From NCBI GenBank assembly GCA_905221605.1, contig CAJNDS010002351.1, positions 395,001 through 459,000 of the forward strand: DNA of 64,000 nucleotides, written 5' to 3'. The notes beneath the pieces were generated by a model, which did no database searches, was not told where the DNA came from, and saw only the letters and a list, made by a program, of their open reading frames with translations. This document shows positions 37,601 through 52,213 of this stretch, in pieces. The stretch's first letter is position 1; each line of letters opens with the position of its first letter. Source of the DNA: Symbiodinium natans. Taxonomy: Eukaryota; Sar; Dinophyceae; Suessiales; Symbiodiniaceae. The position numbers and the translations under genes are program-made.

Positions 37601-40600
37601 GTGAGGCTCCCTCATGTACTTGAACGGGGAGAAGGTGGTGGACAACAACGGCTGCCACGGAGAGACGGAGAGGGGCAGCAGTGAGAAGTTCCTAAAGCCA
37701 GGTCGACATGATTTGGCCGTGGACATGTGCGAGCCTTTGGCCCAAGAAATGAACCAGTAAAGGGTTTAGGGTTTAGGGAGGGCTTAGGGTTTTCCATACT
37801 CGGGTACATGGACAGTTCTCTAAATTAGGTTCCATATTGCATCCTAAACCCTAGACCCTAAGGTTTAAACCCTAAACCCTAAGCCTTAAACCCTAAACCC
37901 TAAACCCTAAACCCTAACCCCCTAAACCCTAACCCCCTAAACCCTAAACCCTAAACCCTAAACCCTAAACCCTTAACCCTTAACCCTAAACCCTAACCCC
38001 CCAAATTTCGGCTTCCTTCTGGTGCCCCAAGGAGATGGGTGGCGGCGAGGTCCTGAAGATGCGCTGGAAAGGCCCGGACAGCGGAAACTCCAAGGTCACC
38101 ATCCCTGAGTCGGCTCTCAAGTTCAAGGAGGCACCTTTCAAGGGGTTTAGGGTTTAGGGTTTAGGGTTTAAAGGGTTTAAAGGGTTTAAAGGGTTTAAAG
38201 GGTTTAAAGGGTTTAAAGGGTTTATGGTTTAAAGGGTTCAGGGTTTAGGGTTTAAAGGGTTTAGGGTTTAGGGTTTAGGGCATGAGGGAATGGGGAACCC
38301 TACGTCCCCTTATATATGGTTCAGCGTCGAGCGTCCTGGGCCCCCCCCCCCCCCACCCCCCCCCCCCATGGTATCCCCCCCCCCCCAAGTCTACCTACGG
38401 TCCCTAAACCCTAAAAACCCTAAACCCTAAACCCTAAACCCTAAACCCAAAAACCCCTAAACCCTAACCCTAAACCCTAAACCCTAAAACCTAAACCCTA
38501 ACCCTAAACCCTAAACCTTAAGTCTTAAACTTAAACCCTAACCCTAAAAACCCAACCCCCAACCACACCACAGGGGGGGGGGGATCATCTTAGTACCCCA
38601 TCCGCGGGAAAACCCTAAACCCTAAACCCTAAACCCTAAACCCTAAAACCCTAAACCCCTAAAACCCTAAAACCCTAAAACCCTAAAACCCTAAACCCTA
38701 AACCCTAAACCCTAAACCCTAAAACCCTAAAACCAACCCCCAACCACACCACAGGGGGGGGGGGGGGGTAGGGGGGGGGGGGGGGGGGAGGGGGGGGGGG
38801 CCCGCCGGGGCTGAATCATATATTCAAAGGACCTCATTCCCCCCATTCCCTACTAAGAACTAGATTTTTTTTTTTTTTCGGGGGCGATTGGGGGTTTAGG
38901 GTTAAGGAGTTTAGGGTATATGGGGTTGTAGGGGTTTAGGGATTTTGGGGTTTTGGGCTCTTTAAGGTTTAGGGTTTTGGGGGTTGTGGGGTTTTGGGGG
39001 TTTGGGGTTTTCAGGGTTTTAGGTGTTTTCGGGTGTTAGGGGTTGGGGTTTCACGCGTCTCGGGGTTTGCGTTTTTGGGTTTTGGGCTTTAGGATTTGGG
39101 GTTGAGGGATTTCGGGTTTTTAGGGCTTTAAGGGTTTTAAGGTTTTAAGGTTTTAGGGTTTTTTCGTTTTAAGGTTTTAGGGTTTGGGGTTAGGGTTCAA
39201 GGTGAACCGCGAGACCCCATAATGCTTAGGGTTTTGTCTGGGCCTTATGCCCCAACCCTACATCCTGCCGCTCTCCACCGACCCCATGCCTTAAGACCCC
39301 AACACCCTTAAAGCCATAACCCTTGTGACAACCCTCAATCCCCCAAACTCACCCACTCCTTATTAAGGCCTTCAAACCCGAAACCCCTTTAACCATTAAC
39401 CCTAAGCCCCAAACCCTTAACCCTGAAAGCCCTGAATCCTCAAAGGTTGAGAAAGTGCCTACAGCCCTGCATAGGCCCTTATAAGCCCCAAACCCGAAAC
39501 CCTAAACCCTTAACCCTAAACCCTAAACCCTAAACCCTAAACCCTAAACCCTAAACCCCAGGCCACAAACCCCACACCTCCGCCCACCGCGCCTTCAGGA
39601 AATCAGCGAGGAAGAGGCCTGCATTGGCTGGTCACGGGGGGGGGGGGGGGGTGGGTGCAAGGGTCTTAAGTTTAGGGTTTAGGGTTTAGGGTTTAGGGTT
39701 TAGGGTTTAGGGTTTAGGGTGACGGGTTCAGGGTTTGGGGTTTGGGGTTGAGGGTTTGAGGGTTTCGGATTTCGGGTTTTGGGGGACTTGCTGGGATGTG
39801 ACGGCTCGCAGAAGCGGGACATGGCACTTAGGGTTTAGGGGTTTAGGGTTTAGGGTTTAGGGTTTAGGGGTTTAGGGTTTACAGGGTTTAGGGGTTTAGG
39901 GTTTAGGGTTTAGGGTTTAGGGTTTAGGGTTTAGGGTTTAGGGTTTAGGGTTTAGCGTCCGAAGTGCATGCGGCCGTGGGCAGGCTGGCCTCGAGGACGG
40001 CTTGGCGTGCGACTACTTCTACGACAAGTCTCAGTGCCAGGTCCCAGACCTCGGCGCACTGATGCTTGGCAAGAATCCTTAGGGTTTAGGGTTTAGGGTT
40101 TGGGGTTTGGGGTTTGGGGTTTGGGGTTTGGGGTTTGGGGTTCGGGGTTTGGGGTTTGGGGTTTAGGGTCCACCCTAAGCCCTCAACCCTCAACGCTCAA
40201 CCCTGAACCCTAAGCTGTTTGAGCACATCGCTCTAAGGACCCCGGCCCACCGCGTGATCGTGCCGGAGATCTACATGGACCGGGATTGCTAGAAACGGGA
40301 TTCTAGGATTTGGGGTTGCTTTTGCAAGTGAGTGCCGTTTCAGGGACGTCGCTTGATTCTTGTGGGGGAAGTACAATGCACAGCTCTCGCACCCCTCACG
40401 CTGTTGCCCTGAGACGAATGGCAAGTTCCCGGACGTACGTCAAGGCGACCGTTTCTGCACGAGGCCGGGGGGGCATGAGGGGGATATGCGTGGCCTCGGC
40501 CGGTGAAGGGCCGTGTGAGTGCATAGATCCTCACGGGGGTTTCGCTCTCAGGTGCACGGGCCGGCTGGTCACCAAGAAAGAGGGCAACTACAAGTTCTTC

Positions 40601-43600
40601 CTGGCCTCCGACGATGGCCCCTGGGCACGAGAATGCTTAGCTAGGGTGAGAGAAAGGCTAGAACACGGTGTGGTGTGATGCGCGCTGCGCGAGGCTCCCT
40701 GATGTATGTGAATGGGGAGAAGGTCGTGGACAACAACGGCTGCCACGGAGAGACGGAGAGAGGGGGTGATCAGAAGTTCCTGAAGAAAGGCGTCCACGAC
40801 CTGGTGGTGGACATGTGCGAGATGGGCGGCGGCGAGGTCTTCAAGATGCGCTGGCAAGGGCCGGACAGCGGGAACTCCAAGGTCAAGATCCCGGCAAAGG
40901 CCCTCAAGCACCCCAAGGCAGGGTTGGGTTTTTAGGTTCTGCCTCAGGAACCCCAAATCTTTTCTTTTGCAGCTGCATAGCACTTGATTTTCACTCAATT
41001 TTCGCATGATTTGTCAGTTATTTCGACTTGATTTGTTCTTGTGGGTTTATCTAATGGGTTTAGGGCTTGTGGGGCTGGACAGGGCTTAAAGGAAGTTGCT
41101 TGAAACAGATGTCTGGCTTAGAGCCCAGCGTCTAGAGGGTACGGTCCTTGGGTTTAGGGGTGTAGCATGCATTTTGAGTTTAGGGGCAAGCCTGCAGATC
41201 CCTCGCAACATGACCATCCCTGCTGCATGGTGTCATGTGCCAAGCCTGCACATGTCGTGCACAAACAGCCTAAACCTTGAGCCTTATGACCAGAGATACT
41301 CAACCCTAACTTTCAAGCCCGAGACGCAAATCCTGCCCAAATCCCCCAGTCCTAAAACCGTAGAAGAGTGAGGGGGCGGGCTGACTAGTGTCTTCATTTG
41401 TTGTTATTTATTTATTTGTTTGTTTTTTTCTTTGGGGGGGGGGGGGGGTGGGGGTTGGGGGAAGGTATTTCCCTGATTTTGGGAAACAGCCACTCAGCCA
41501 ACGCAAGAAATCATCCGCGAGTGCAACCGAAGGGAAAAGTGCAGACCTAAGGACATAGGATTCCCGCACATGTGTAAGGAATATAATGATGCTCTAAACC
41601 CCAAACCCTCAGCAGCAATCCCTAAGCCCCAAGCCCTAAACCCTAAGCCCTGAACCCTATGCCCTAAACCCTAAACCCTAAGCCCTAAACCCTAAATCCT
41701 AAACCCTAAACCCTAAACCGCTCCTCAAGACACCAAGCAGGTGGAGCTGGAGGACGGCTTGGAGTGCGACTACTTCTACGACAAGTCCGAGTGCAACATC
41801 CCGGACCTTGGCACACTGACTCTCAGCAGCAGGTTAGGGTTTAGGGTTCAGGGTTCAGGGTTTAGGGTTTAGGGTTTAGGGTTTAGGGTTTAGGGTTCAG
41901 GGTTTAGGGTTTAGGGTTTAGGGTATGCAAGTCAAGCCGTTCAACTGTCAGCACCTCCTCCATCCCCTGAGACCCACCATGACCTGCCCTGAACCCGAAG
42001 GTCTTTACCCCAGCTACACCAAGCGGGTTTAGGGTTTAGGGTTTAGGGTTTGCCGCTTAGCCCAGAGCTGCATTGGACAACGTTGTCGCACTCTGGTCAA
42101 GAAGAGGACCGCAGCCCATCGTGTGACCGTGCCGGAGATCTACATGGCCCCGGGATTGCCAAACTGGGTTCTGCTGTATGATGCACCTCCTAAGTGATCT
42201 CTACAAGCCACCCTGAAGACTCCCAAGAGGGTACTCTTGAGCCCTCGGATGAGGGGAATCGATTGCTGTCGGGTTTGGGGGCCTGTCTTCGGTCCATCGC
42301 ATTCACGCCTCGCGCTGTTGCCCTGAGACGAACGGCAAGTTCCCGGACGTACGTCAGGGCGATCGGTTCTGCACCAGGCCGGGGGGGGGCATGAGGGGAT
42401 GTGGGGCCGTGTGAGTGCAGAGATCCATCAAGGGGTGGTGGTCTCAGGTGCACGGGCCGGCTGGTCACCAAGAAAGAGGGCAACTACAAGTTCTTCCTGG
42501 CCTCCGACGATGGCCCCCGGGCAGAAATCACAAGAAGGGAGGGAAGGGAACATGGGGTAAAAGAAGGAGACGTGCGCCAACATGAGCTGCTCCCAAGATG
42601 TGGTTGTGTGAGGCTCCCTCATGTACTTGAATGGGGAGAAGGTCGTCGACAACAACGGCTGCCACGGAGAGACGGAGAAGGGCAGCAGCCAGAAGATGCT
42701 CAAGCCGGGTGCCCACGAGCTGGTGGTGGACATGTGCGAGATGGGCGGCGGCGAGGTCTTCAAGATGCGCTGGCAAGGGCCGGACAGCGGGAACTCCAAG
42801 GTCAAGATCCCCGCAGCCGCCCTCAAGCACGAGAAGGTGGGGCTGTGTAGCCAGCGTCGTTGGTGAATTATTCGTCTGCCAATGCGCTTTTGAGAAGTCA
42901 TGCTGCATGGGGCTGCATGACGTTGCTTGCTTTTTTCGCGACTGGCCAGGCAAAGATCCCAGAGGCTTGGCCTGTGCCATACTGTATGGGTCCCGAATCC
43001 TGCTATCTCGGCCTTTTTCGTAAGCCCCCATATATGCAGTGACAGCAGCTAACACGACAAGAGGTCCACAGGTGATTGCTGCAGTCAGCGCCAGTACCGC
43101 GCTGCTTCACGTTCGCTCGTTCGTTTTCTCCTCTCTCGTTCTCTCCCTCTCCCTCTCTCTGGTTGTGGCTGATAAAGCTTGCAGAATCTCGCAGTTCGAA
43201 GTGTTGGGCAAATTCGTCCTCATGGTGCAATTGCTGTGATTGTGACCCGTATGGGCCGTGTGTTCGAAGACCAACCAGAAGAGCGTTCGAAGTGCGTTCT
43301 TGTGGCAGGTCGCGCTGGAGGACGGGTTGGAGTGCGACTACTTCTACGACAAGTCCCAGTGCCATGTCCCAGACCTTGGCGCCCTGACTCTTGGCAAAAT
43401 GTCTACAACCACAACTCATTCGCCTTTTCCGGTGCTTCTCCCGGGCGCAAGCCGCCACAGAACTAAGCTTGAACTTGAAATCACCGCAGCTGAATCTGCG
43501 AAATTTCAAGGACTCCGGCCCACCGCGTCATCGTGCCGGAGATCTACATGGACCGGGATTGTTAAAAATGGGATCTGGCATTCCGGGGTGCTTGCGAGCG

Positions 43601-46600
43601 AGTCTTATTCAGGGACGTACGCTGATTCTTGTAAACGCGCAAGTCGCAGCTCTCACACCCCTCGCGCTGTTGCCCTGAGACGAACGGCAAGTTCCCGGAC
43701 GTACGTCAGGGCGATCGGTTCTGCACCAGGCCGGGGGGGGGCATGAGGGGATGTGGGGCCGTGTGAGTGCAGAGATCCATCAAGGGGTGGTGGTCTCAGG
43801 TGCACGGGCCGGCTGGTCACCAAGAAAGAGGGCAACTACAAGTTCTTCCTGGCCTCCGACGATGGCCCCCGGGCAGAAATCACAAGAAGGGAGGGAAGGG
43901 AACATGGGGTAAAAGAAGGAGACGTGCGCCAACATGAGCTGCTCCCAAGATGTGGTTGTGTGAGGCTCCCTCATGTACTTGAATGGGGAGAAGGTCGTCG
44001 ACAACAACGGCTGCCACGGAGAGACGGAGAAGGGCAGCAGCCAGAAGATGCTCAAGCCGGGTGCCCACGAGCTGGTGGTGGACATGTGCGAGATGGGCGG
44101 CGGCGAGGTCTTCAAGATGCGCTGGCAAGGGCCGGACAGCGGGAACTCCAAGGTCAAGATCCCCGCAGCCGCCCTCAAGCACGAGATGGCTAAGGCGGCT
44201 AAGGCACCCAGCTTCATGAGACAACATCATGTTTCGGGAAGCTTCCTTGCAATGTGCTGCCTTCATCGTCCGCGATGTGCATCAGGCAGGGGCTAGCTTG
44301 AAAGACGGCCTCACGTGCAGCTACTTCTATGACAAGAGCGATTGCAACGTCCCGAACCTGGCTGCCATGAAGCTCGGCAGAGGATGAACAATGATAAAAG
44401 TATGGTCCAGTCCTTACATGCCGAATCCAAAACAAGCTTGCAATAAGGACGCCCGCCCACCACGTGATTGTGCCGAAGATCTTCATGGACCCCGATGCTC
44501 CTGCGTCTGAAGCGGATTCACTTTAGAAGAGTCGTGCACAGGCATTACTTGTAGCCTGTAAGAGAGAGAGGTGTGAAGATTCCTGCTGATGCACGCTAGC
44601 GCCTGTCACCACCAGGAGCACGGGAAGTTCCCTGAGATACGCCAAGGCAATAATTTCTGCATCAGGCACCGGCCGGGGGGCGGGGGGGGGGGCAAGGAAA
44701 ACATGCTTGTCCTTGATGGTGTCAGAGTGCATCTGTCACATGGAAGTAGTTGTTGCAGGTGCACTGGCAAGCTTGTCACCAAGAAGGAGGGCAACTACAA
44801 GTTCTTCCTGAGTTCGGACGACGGCGTTGCGCTCAGCAGTAGGGTAGGCAGCAATGGGGTAGACATGTCGGCACACGGGGCACAAGCAAGAGTTGGACTG
44901 CACGAGGCTCCCTGATGTATGTGAATGGGGAGAAGGTGGTGGACAACAACGGCTGCCACGGAGAGACGGAGAAGGGCAGCAGCCAGAAGATGCTTAAGCC
45001 AGGTGCCCACGAGCTGGCCGTGGACATGTGCGAGATGGGCGGCGGCGAGGTCCTGAAGATGCGCTGGCAGGGTCCGGACAGCGGCAACTCCAAGGTCACC
45101 ATCCCCGAGTCGGCTCTCAAGCACGGGGGCGCGCCTTGGCCAGTCACACAGATCTCGTTAGTGAGTAGCTGTAGGGCTTGTTGGCAGAATGCGCCGTAGC
45201 ACAGAAGCGGCCGAACTTCGCAGAGCATCGCAAAGCATGGAGAGGGTTGGAACCCGGGCGCTGAGGAAGAAGAGGAAGAAGAGGAGGAGGACGAGGTCTG
45301 TGCTCTTTGGGGAGAGTCGCTGCTTGCGGATTCTGGTGTTCTGTTGTCAGCTGAGTCCAGAATGGGCCAGCGCAGCCTCACCCCACCAAAAAAACATTGA
45401 AAATCAAAGAACACATATTGGAGACATGTGTAAGCGAGGGGGTGGGGGGGGGGGGAGGGTAGAGTCTTCTATGGTCAAACTGTTTCTGGGGCGTTTCCAA
45501 CTGGGTTTAGCATGTAGGTGAAGGAATGAGAAGCCTGAAGCTCTATAAGTGGGTTGTTTCACATGGGGGGTCTACGATATTCGGGGTACCTTATTGGGGT
45601 CCTTCTTAGAAGCTACTATTTGGGGTTCATTTACCCAAATGCTGGCCTGTCACAGGTACCTTTCTTAGGTCGTTCCTGGGAGGGTGAAAACCCGTAACCC
45701 TCAGCCCCTTAAACATCTGTCAGGGGGCCCTAACATAACCTTGGAACCTAAACCCGAAACCCTACACCCTAAATCCTAAACCCTAAACGGCCCTAAACCA
45801 GGAGGGTCTGGAGGAAGGCTTGCAGTGCGTCTACTTCTACAACCAGGGCCTGTGCCAAGTCCCAGATCTCACAAAACTGAAGCCCGGCTCGGTTCTTCAT
45901 TCGGGTTTAGGGTTTAGGGTTTAGGGTTTAGGGTTTAGGGTTAGGGTTTAGGGTTCATGGTTCAGGGTTTGCGGTTTAGGGTTTAGGGTTTAGGACTCAG
46001 GGTTTTTGTTAATGTTTGATTAGGTTTCCGGAGTCGGTCACATGAGCTTCGTTTCTGATGCGCAAAGCACGAAGCGGAGGGGTCTTGATCGATTTTGGAG
46101 GTGGAGGGCTTACGTTGTAGGGTCAAACGATTACAATTTAGCGTTTCCGGTTTCGGTCCACGCTAAAACAAAGAGGAAGCCAGTTCTCTCCTCACTCACT
46201 CTCCCACTCCCGCTCCCTCTCTCGCTCCCTCCCCGCCCTCCCCTGCCCTCCTCCCTCCCTCTCGTTTGTGCTCTCGCTTTCTCGCCCTTTTTCTCTGAGC
46301 GACTCGCCGAATTTGTAACTGTAAGGACGCCGGCCAACCGAATCGTCGTGCCGGAGATCTTCATGGACCGAGATTGGGTGCTAGGCTATCCAAGCTGCTG
46401 TACCTGACACCCAACCCGGCTGACAGCGCGGGCCAAAGCGGGATCAATAGGGCCCCCTGGTGCTTGGCACTGGCACCAGGAGCACGGGAAGTTCCCCGAC
46501 GTGCAGAACACCGAGAAGTTCTGCATCAGGCGCACAACTCATTATCCCAAACCCCACAACCCGAAACGCCCCAAGCATACCGACAGGTGCACTGGGCATC

Positions 46601-49600
46601 TCGTCACCAGGAAGGAGGGCAACTACAAGTTCTACCTCAGCTCGGACGATGGTGCCCGGGCCAAGTTTTTTTGTGTGGTGGATGGGGCAGCTTTTGATGT
46701 AGGGTTTAGGGTTCAGGGTTTAGGGTCTAGAGTTTAGGGTTTAGGGTTTAGGGTTCAGGGTGTGGGGGGGATGCTTAGGTTGGTTTGGGGGAATTAAATA
46801 GGGTTGAAGTCTCATAGGTGCCCTGTTCTCCAGTGCAAGATGCTTCTGCCAGGCTCCCTCATGTACTTGAACGACGAGAAGGTGGTGGACAACAACGGCT
46901 GCCACGGAGAGACTGAGAAGAGCAGCCACCAGAAGTTCCTGAAGAAGGGCAAGCACAAGCTGGCTGTAAACTTTTGCGAGATGGGCGGCGGGGAGATCCT
47001 GAAGATGCGCTATGAAGGCCCCGACACCGGGAACTCAAAGATCACGGTGCCCAAGTCTGCCCTCAGATACGAGAAGGAGCAGGCCCTTCCGTCCGCGTCT
47101 GCACAGGATCTGCACGGTTTTGAGGGCTCTGTGTGAGGATTTTGTGGGGACTTGGAGTGTCTGGTTGACCACGTGCCGCTTGGCAGGTGGAGCTGGAGGA
47201 CGGGCTGGAGTGCGACTACTTCTACGACAAGTCTGAGTGCCAGGTCCCAGACCTTGGCGCTCTGAGGCTTGGCGAGAAAGCCTACAGAGGTTCGCAAGGA
47301 AGTCTACACAAGTTCCACCGCATTTCCCGTGCGCAAGCAAGCGGAAAAAACCTAAGCACGAAAAGCAGCTTGACAACAATACCTCGGCTCGATCGCAAGG
47401 ACCCCTGCCCACCGCGTGGTCGTGCCGGAGATCTATATGGACCGGGCTTTGCAAACACCCCTAAGCCCCTATAGGACGCAGAGTAGGCCCTTATTCCCTC
47501 TTTTAATGGTTTAGGTTCCCTGAAAACCCCCTTAAACCAAAAAGGGCACCCCTTTTTATTCCTAGGTTACTTGGGTCTAGACCCTTGCAAGTGAGTGTAT
47601 CAGGGATGATCCTTTCATGCGTAGGCAAGCACGCTGCCCTGCTCTCACACCCCTCGCGCTGTTGCCCTCAGACGAACGGCAAGTTCCCGGACGTACGTCA
47701 GGGCGACCGTTTCTGCACGAGGCCGGGGGGGCATGAGGGGATGTGGGGTGCACGAGGCGGGAGAGGCATGAAGGGATGTGGGGCCGTGTGAGTGCAGAGA
47801 TCCATCAAGGGGTGGTGGTCTCAGGTGCACGGGCCGGCTGGTCACCAAGAAAGAGGGCAACTACAAGTTCTTCCTGGCCTCCGACGATGGCCCCTGGGCA
47901 CGAGAATGCTTAGCTAGGGTGAGAGAAAGGCTAGAACACGGTGTGGTGTGAGACGTGCTGCGCGAGGCTCCCTGATGTATGTGAACGGGGAGAAGGTCGT
48001 GGACAACAACGGCTGCCACGGAGAGACGGAGAGGGGCGGCAGCCAGAAGATGCTTAAGCCGGGTGCCCACGAGCTGGTGGTGGACATGTGCGAGATGGGC
48101 GGCGGCGAGGTCTTCAAGATGCGCTGGCAGGGGCCGGACAGCGGGAACTCCAAAGTCAAGATCCCCGCAGCCGCCCTCAAGCACGAGAAAGCTAAGGCGC
48201 CCAAGTCTGTGCGCCCGACACATTGATGCTTTCCAGGTACACCCGTTTTCGTAAACCCCCATTTCGGGCAACACTGTAGCATCTTAGGGATCTCAGATCT
48301 CACCGGCCTCAAGGACCTTCGCTGATCAATCAAGATAGGGTTGAGGTTTGAGGGTTGGTGGTTTAGTGGAGGGTTGAACGTTGCGGGTTTAGGGTTTAGG
48401 GAGCAGAGTGTAGACCACAGAATCACTGGATTGAGGGGGTAGGGCAAAATGGTTCACCTGCTGCGATGGTCGATTCTGGATTGCTTGCGCAGGCGAACCT
48501 GAAGGACGGCCTCACGTGCAGCTACTTCTATGACCAGAGCAATTGCAATGTCCCGAACCTGGCTGCAATGAAGCTCGGCCGAGGATGAAAGATAGTAGAA
48601 ATGTTTAGGGTTTAGGGTTTAGGGTTTAGGGTTTAGGGTTTAGGGTTTACACCCCGAACCCGAAACAAGCTTGCAACAAGGACGCCCGCCCACCACGTGA
48701 TTGTGCCGAAGATCTTCATGGACCCCGATGCTTAGAAGAGTCGTGCACGGGCATTGCTTATCCTGGAAGAGAGAGAGGTGTGAAGATTCCTGCTGATGCA
48801 CGCTAGCGCCTGTCACCACCAGGAGAACGGGAAGTTCCCCGAGATACGCCAAGGCAATAATTTCTGCATCAGGCACGGGGGTAAGACACATTCTCGTCCG
48901 CGATGCCCTTCATGAGACCTTGTAGATCGTGGCTTAATTAGAGCGCATCTGTCATATGGAAATGTAGATTGCAGGTGCACTGGCCAGCTTGTTACCAAGA
49001 AGGAGGGCAACTACAAGTTCTTCCTGAGCTCGGACGACGGCGCTGCGCTCAGCAGTAGGGTAGGCAGCAATGGGGTAGACATGCCGGCAGACGAGGCACA
49101 AGCAAGAGTTGGACTGCCCGAGGCTCCCTGATGTACGTGAATGGTCAGAAGGTCGTGGACAACAACGGCTGCCACGGAGAGACGGAGAAGGGCAGCAGCC
49201 AGACGTTCCTGAAAGCCGGTGCCCACGAGCTGGCCGTGGACATGTGCGAGATGGGCGGCGGCGAGGTCTTGAAGATGCGCTGGCAGGGGCCGGACAGCGG
49301 GAACTCCAAGGTCACCATCCCCGAGTCGGCTCTCAAGCACGGGGGCGCACCTTGGCCAGTCACACAGTACACCTTCTGCTGATCTCGTTGCAGGAGTGGC
49401 CGTAGGAAGTTTGGTAGAAGCCAGATGCGTCGTAGCATGTCGTAGCGGAGTTTCACGGTGGGCTGTAGCGAGGGTTGGCATCCGCGAGCTGAGGAAGAGG
49501 AGGCGGAGGAGGAAGAGGTCCGCACCCTCTTTTTGTTGCGGAGTGGGGGAGTCGGTGTCTTGTCAGCTGAGGTAGGTCGGATGCATGCAGCTGACAGAAA

Positions 49601-52169
49601 GCTCGAAACCCTAAACCCGAAACCGTGCAAGAGGTCGGCCGTTGAAACTGTTGGCCCGCTGCAAGTCCGTTTCTATCGCAAAAAGGATGCAAAAACACCG
49701 CACGGGGCGTTAACCGTCGTGCGTTTTTTTGCAAATAAGCATTTGGCCTAGGCGGGAGCACGATTTCGAACGTGGTTTTAGTCCAAAAAAAAGTGCAAGT
49801 TTCAGAGGTCGTTTTGTGCAAACCATGGCAGGCGTGGTACTTTCGGTGATCGCGCGTGCCTTTTTTTGGTGTCTTGTTTTGAAGGTGGCTCGCAGGCCGA
49901 AAACACTGCGCATGCCGATGTTTTCGTGGTTTCACGGTGCAAAAACATGGTTTTTCGAAAAACCCCCCATGTTTGTGTTTTTTTGGTGTTATTTCGCTTG
50001 CATGCGCCGCTTCAATGCAAAATGCTGTTGCCCGTAAAGCAATATCGGAAAAAATTGGGCTAATGGGAATAGGGCTTACCCCTTCCCTGAATGCTTTGCG
50101 GTCCACGGTTCTTCTTGGCCGTATGTTAAGCACCAGGAAAAGGGGGGGGGGGGCAGCAGGCTTCAGGGACTTTGGAAGGGATTTGTGCTGGTCGGCCTCT
50201 TGGGGGGTTTGAGGTTTAGGGTTCAGGGGTCTGAGTATAGGATTGACGAGTGTCTTCTGCCGGGCTAGAGGAAGGCAGGGCAAGCATTCAGGAGTTAAGA
50301 ATGGCACTGGAAAGCTTGTTTGGCGCACGTCCGTCTGGTCACAAGCTGGTGAAGTAATGGCACGTGCTGGAAAGCAAATCTCCCATCTCCATTGATAATT
50401 TGATAAGATCTGGCGTATTTCCAAAGATCGGGATTCGGCACTCCTTTGGAGTGACTGCGCAAGGCATTCGGGATACTTTTCTTCAAGATACTCCAAAAGT
50501 CCAAAGGGAATCTGCCCCTCCTGTATTCACATGTACCAGCTTTCGGTGGCCACTTTCACCTTAAGGGAGAAAATGCCTGGACTTGACAACTGTTGTGCAT
50601 GCATACTCAAGAAGAACCGACGCGATTATGACCCCCCCCACCCCCCACCCCCCTCACCCCCCCACCACCCCCCCCCCCCCTGCCCAAACCAAAAGCCCCC
50701 TTATACCCGAAAGGTGGGGGTGGCTAAGGCTCCAGCTCAGGAACAGAAGGACTGGGGTTAACAGGCGGTACGGCGGTCGAAGTGTTCGAGTGGCCAGTTA
50801 GGAAATGGTTGGAAGCTGCGGCAAGCAAGGCGCAACCAAACCCCCCCCCCCCCCCCCACCCCCCCACGACCCCCCTACACCCCCCAACCAACCGCAGTCA
50901 AAAGTGTGCAAAACGCACGACGGTAATTGACCCGTCGGCAAAAACAAGGGCCGGCTATGCCGAGTCCTGGTGCGGAGCATCATGGTTGACCACGTGCCCT
51001 AAACCCTAAACCCTAAACCCTAAACCCTAAACCCTAAACCCTAAACCCTAAACCCGAACCCCTATACCCTATACCCTATACCCTATAAACCCTAAACCCT
51101 AAACCCACCGCGTGGCAGGTTGATCTGGAAGACGGGTTGGAGTGCGACTACTTCTACGACAAGTCCGAGTGCCATGTCCCAGACCTTGGCGCTCTGACGC
51201 CTGGCAATAGTCTACACTGAACTCTATTCGCCTTTCCCGCCTCTCCCACGTGAAAGTTGCCACAAACCTAGAAATTTGAAGATCAACTCGGCTGAATCTG
51301 CGAAATCTCAAGGACTCCGGCCCATCGAGTGATCGTGCCGGAGATCTACATGGACCGGGATTGCACAAAATGGGATCTGGGATTCCGGGGTGCTTGCAAG
51401 CGAGTCTTGTTTTGGGACGTATGTTGATTCTTGTAAAAGCGCAACGCGCAGCTCTCGCACCCCTCGCGCGGTTGCCCTCAGACGAACGGCAAGTTCCCGG
51501 ACGTACGTCAGGGCGACCGTTTCTGCACGAGGCCGGGGGGGCCACGCGGGGATATGCGGGGGCTGGCCGGTGAAGTGAGTGCGGAGATCTTCAGGGGGGT
51601 GTCGCTCTCAGGTGCACTGGCCGGCTGGTCACCAAGAAAGAGGGCAACTACAAGTTCTTCCTGGCCTCCGACGATGGCCCCCGGGCAGAGAATGCTTAGC
51701 TAGGGGGTGAGCGAAAGTGGTTGTGCGAAAACATGAGCTCACCTAAAACACGGTTGCTTGAGACATGCTGCGCGAGGCTCCCTCATGTATGTGAATGGGG
51801 AGAAGGTCGTGGACAACAACGGCTGCCACGGAGAGACGGAGAGGGGCGGCAGTCAGAAGTTCCTGAAGAAAGGTGCCCACGAGCTGGTGGTGGACATGTG
51901 CGAGATGGGCGGCGGCGAGGTCTTCAAGATGCGCTGGCAAGGGCCGGACAGCGGGAACTCCAAGGTCAAGATCCCCGCAGCCTCCCTCAAGCACGAGAAA
52001 GCTAAGGCGCCCGAGCCTATGGATGTAGCCAGATACATGCTTTCCGAATGAACAAGCGCACGGTTTAACCACAATTGGGGCTGTTGTCCCATCATCACCA
52101 TCATCTTCTTCTTCATCGTCATTATCATCATCATCTTCTTCTTCATCATCATCTTCTTCTTCATCATCT

Positions 52170-52213
<44 letters not shown>

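Noticed and set aside
49453-50496. Antisense open frame of 347 codons
   Set aside because: Composition is low-information (Lys, Pro, His, Arg), it overlaps an intron with known duplicated segments, and no motif is recognisable.
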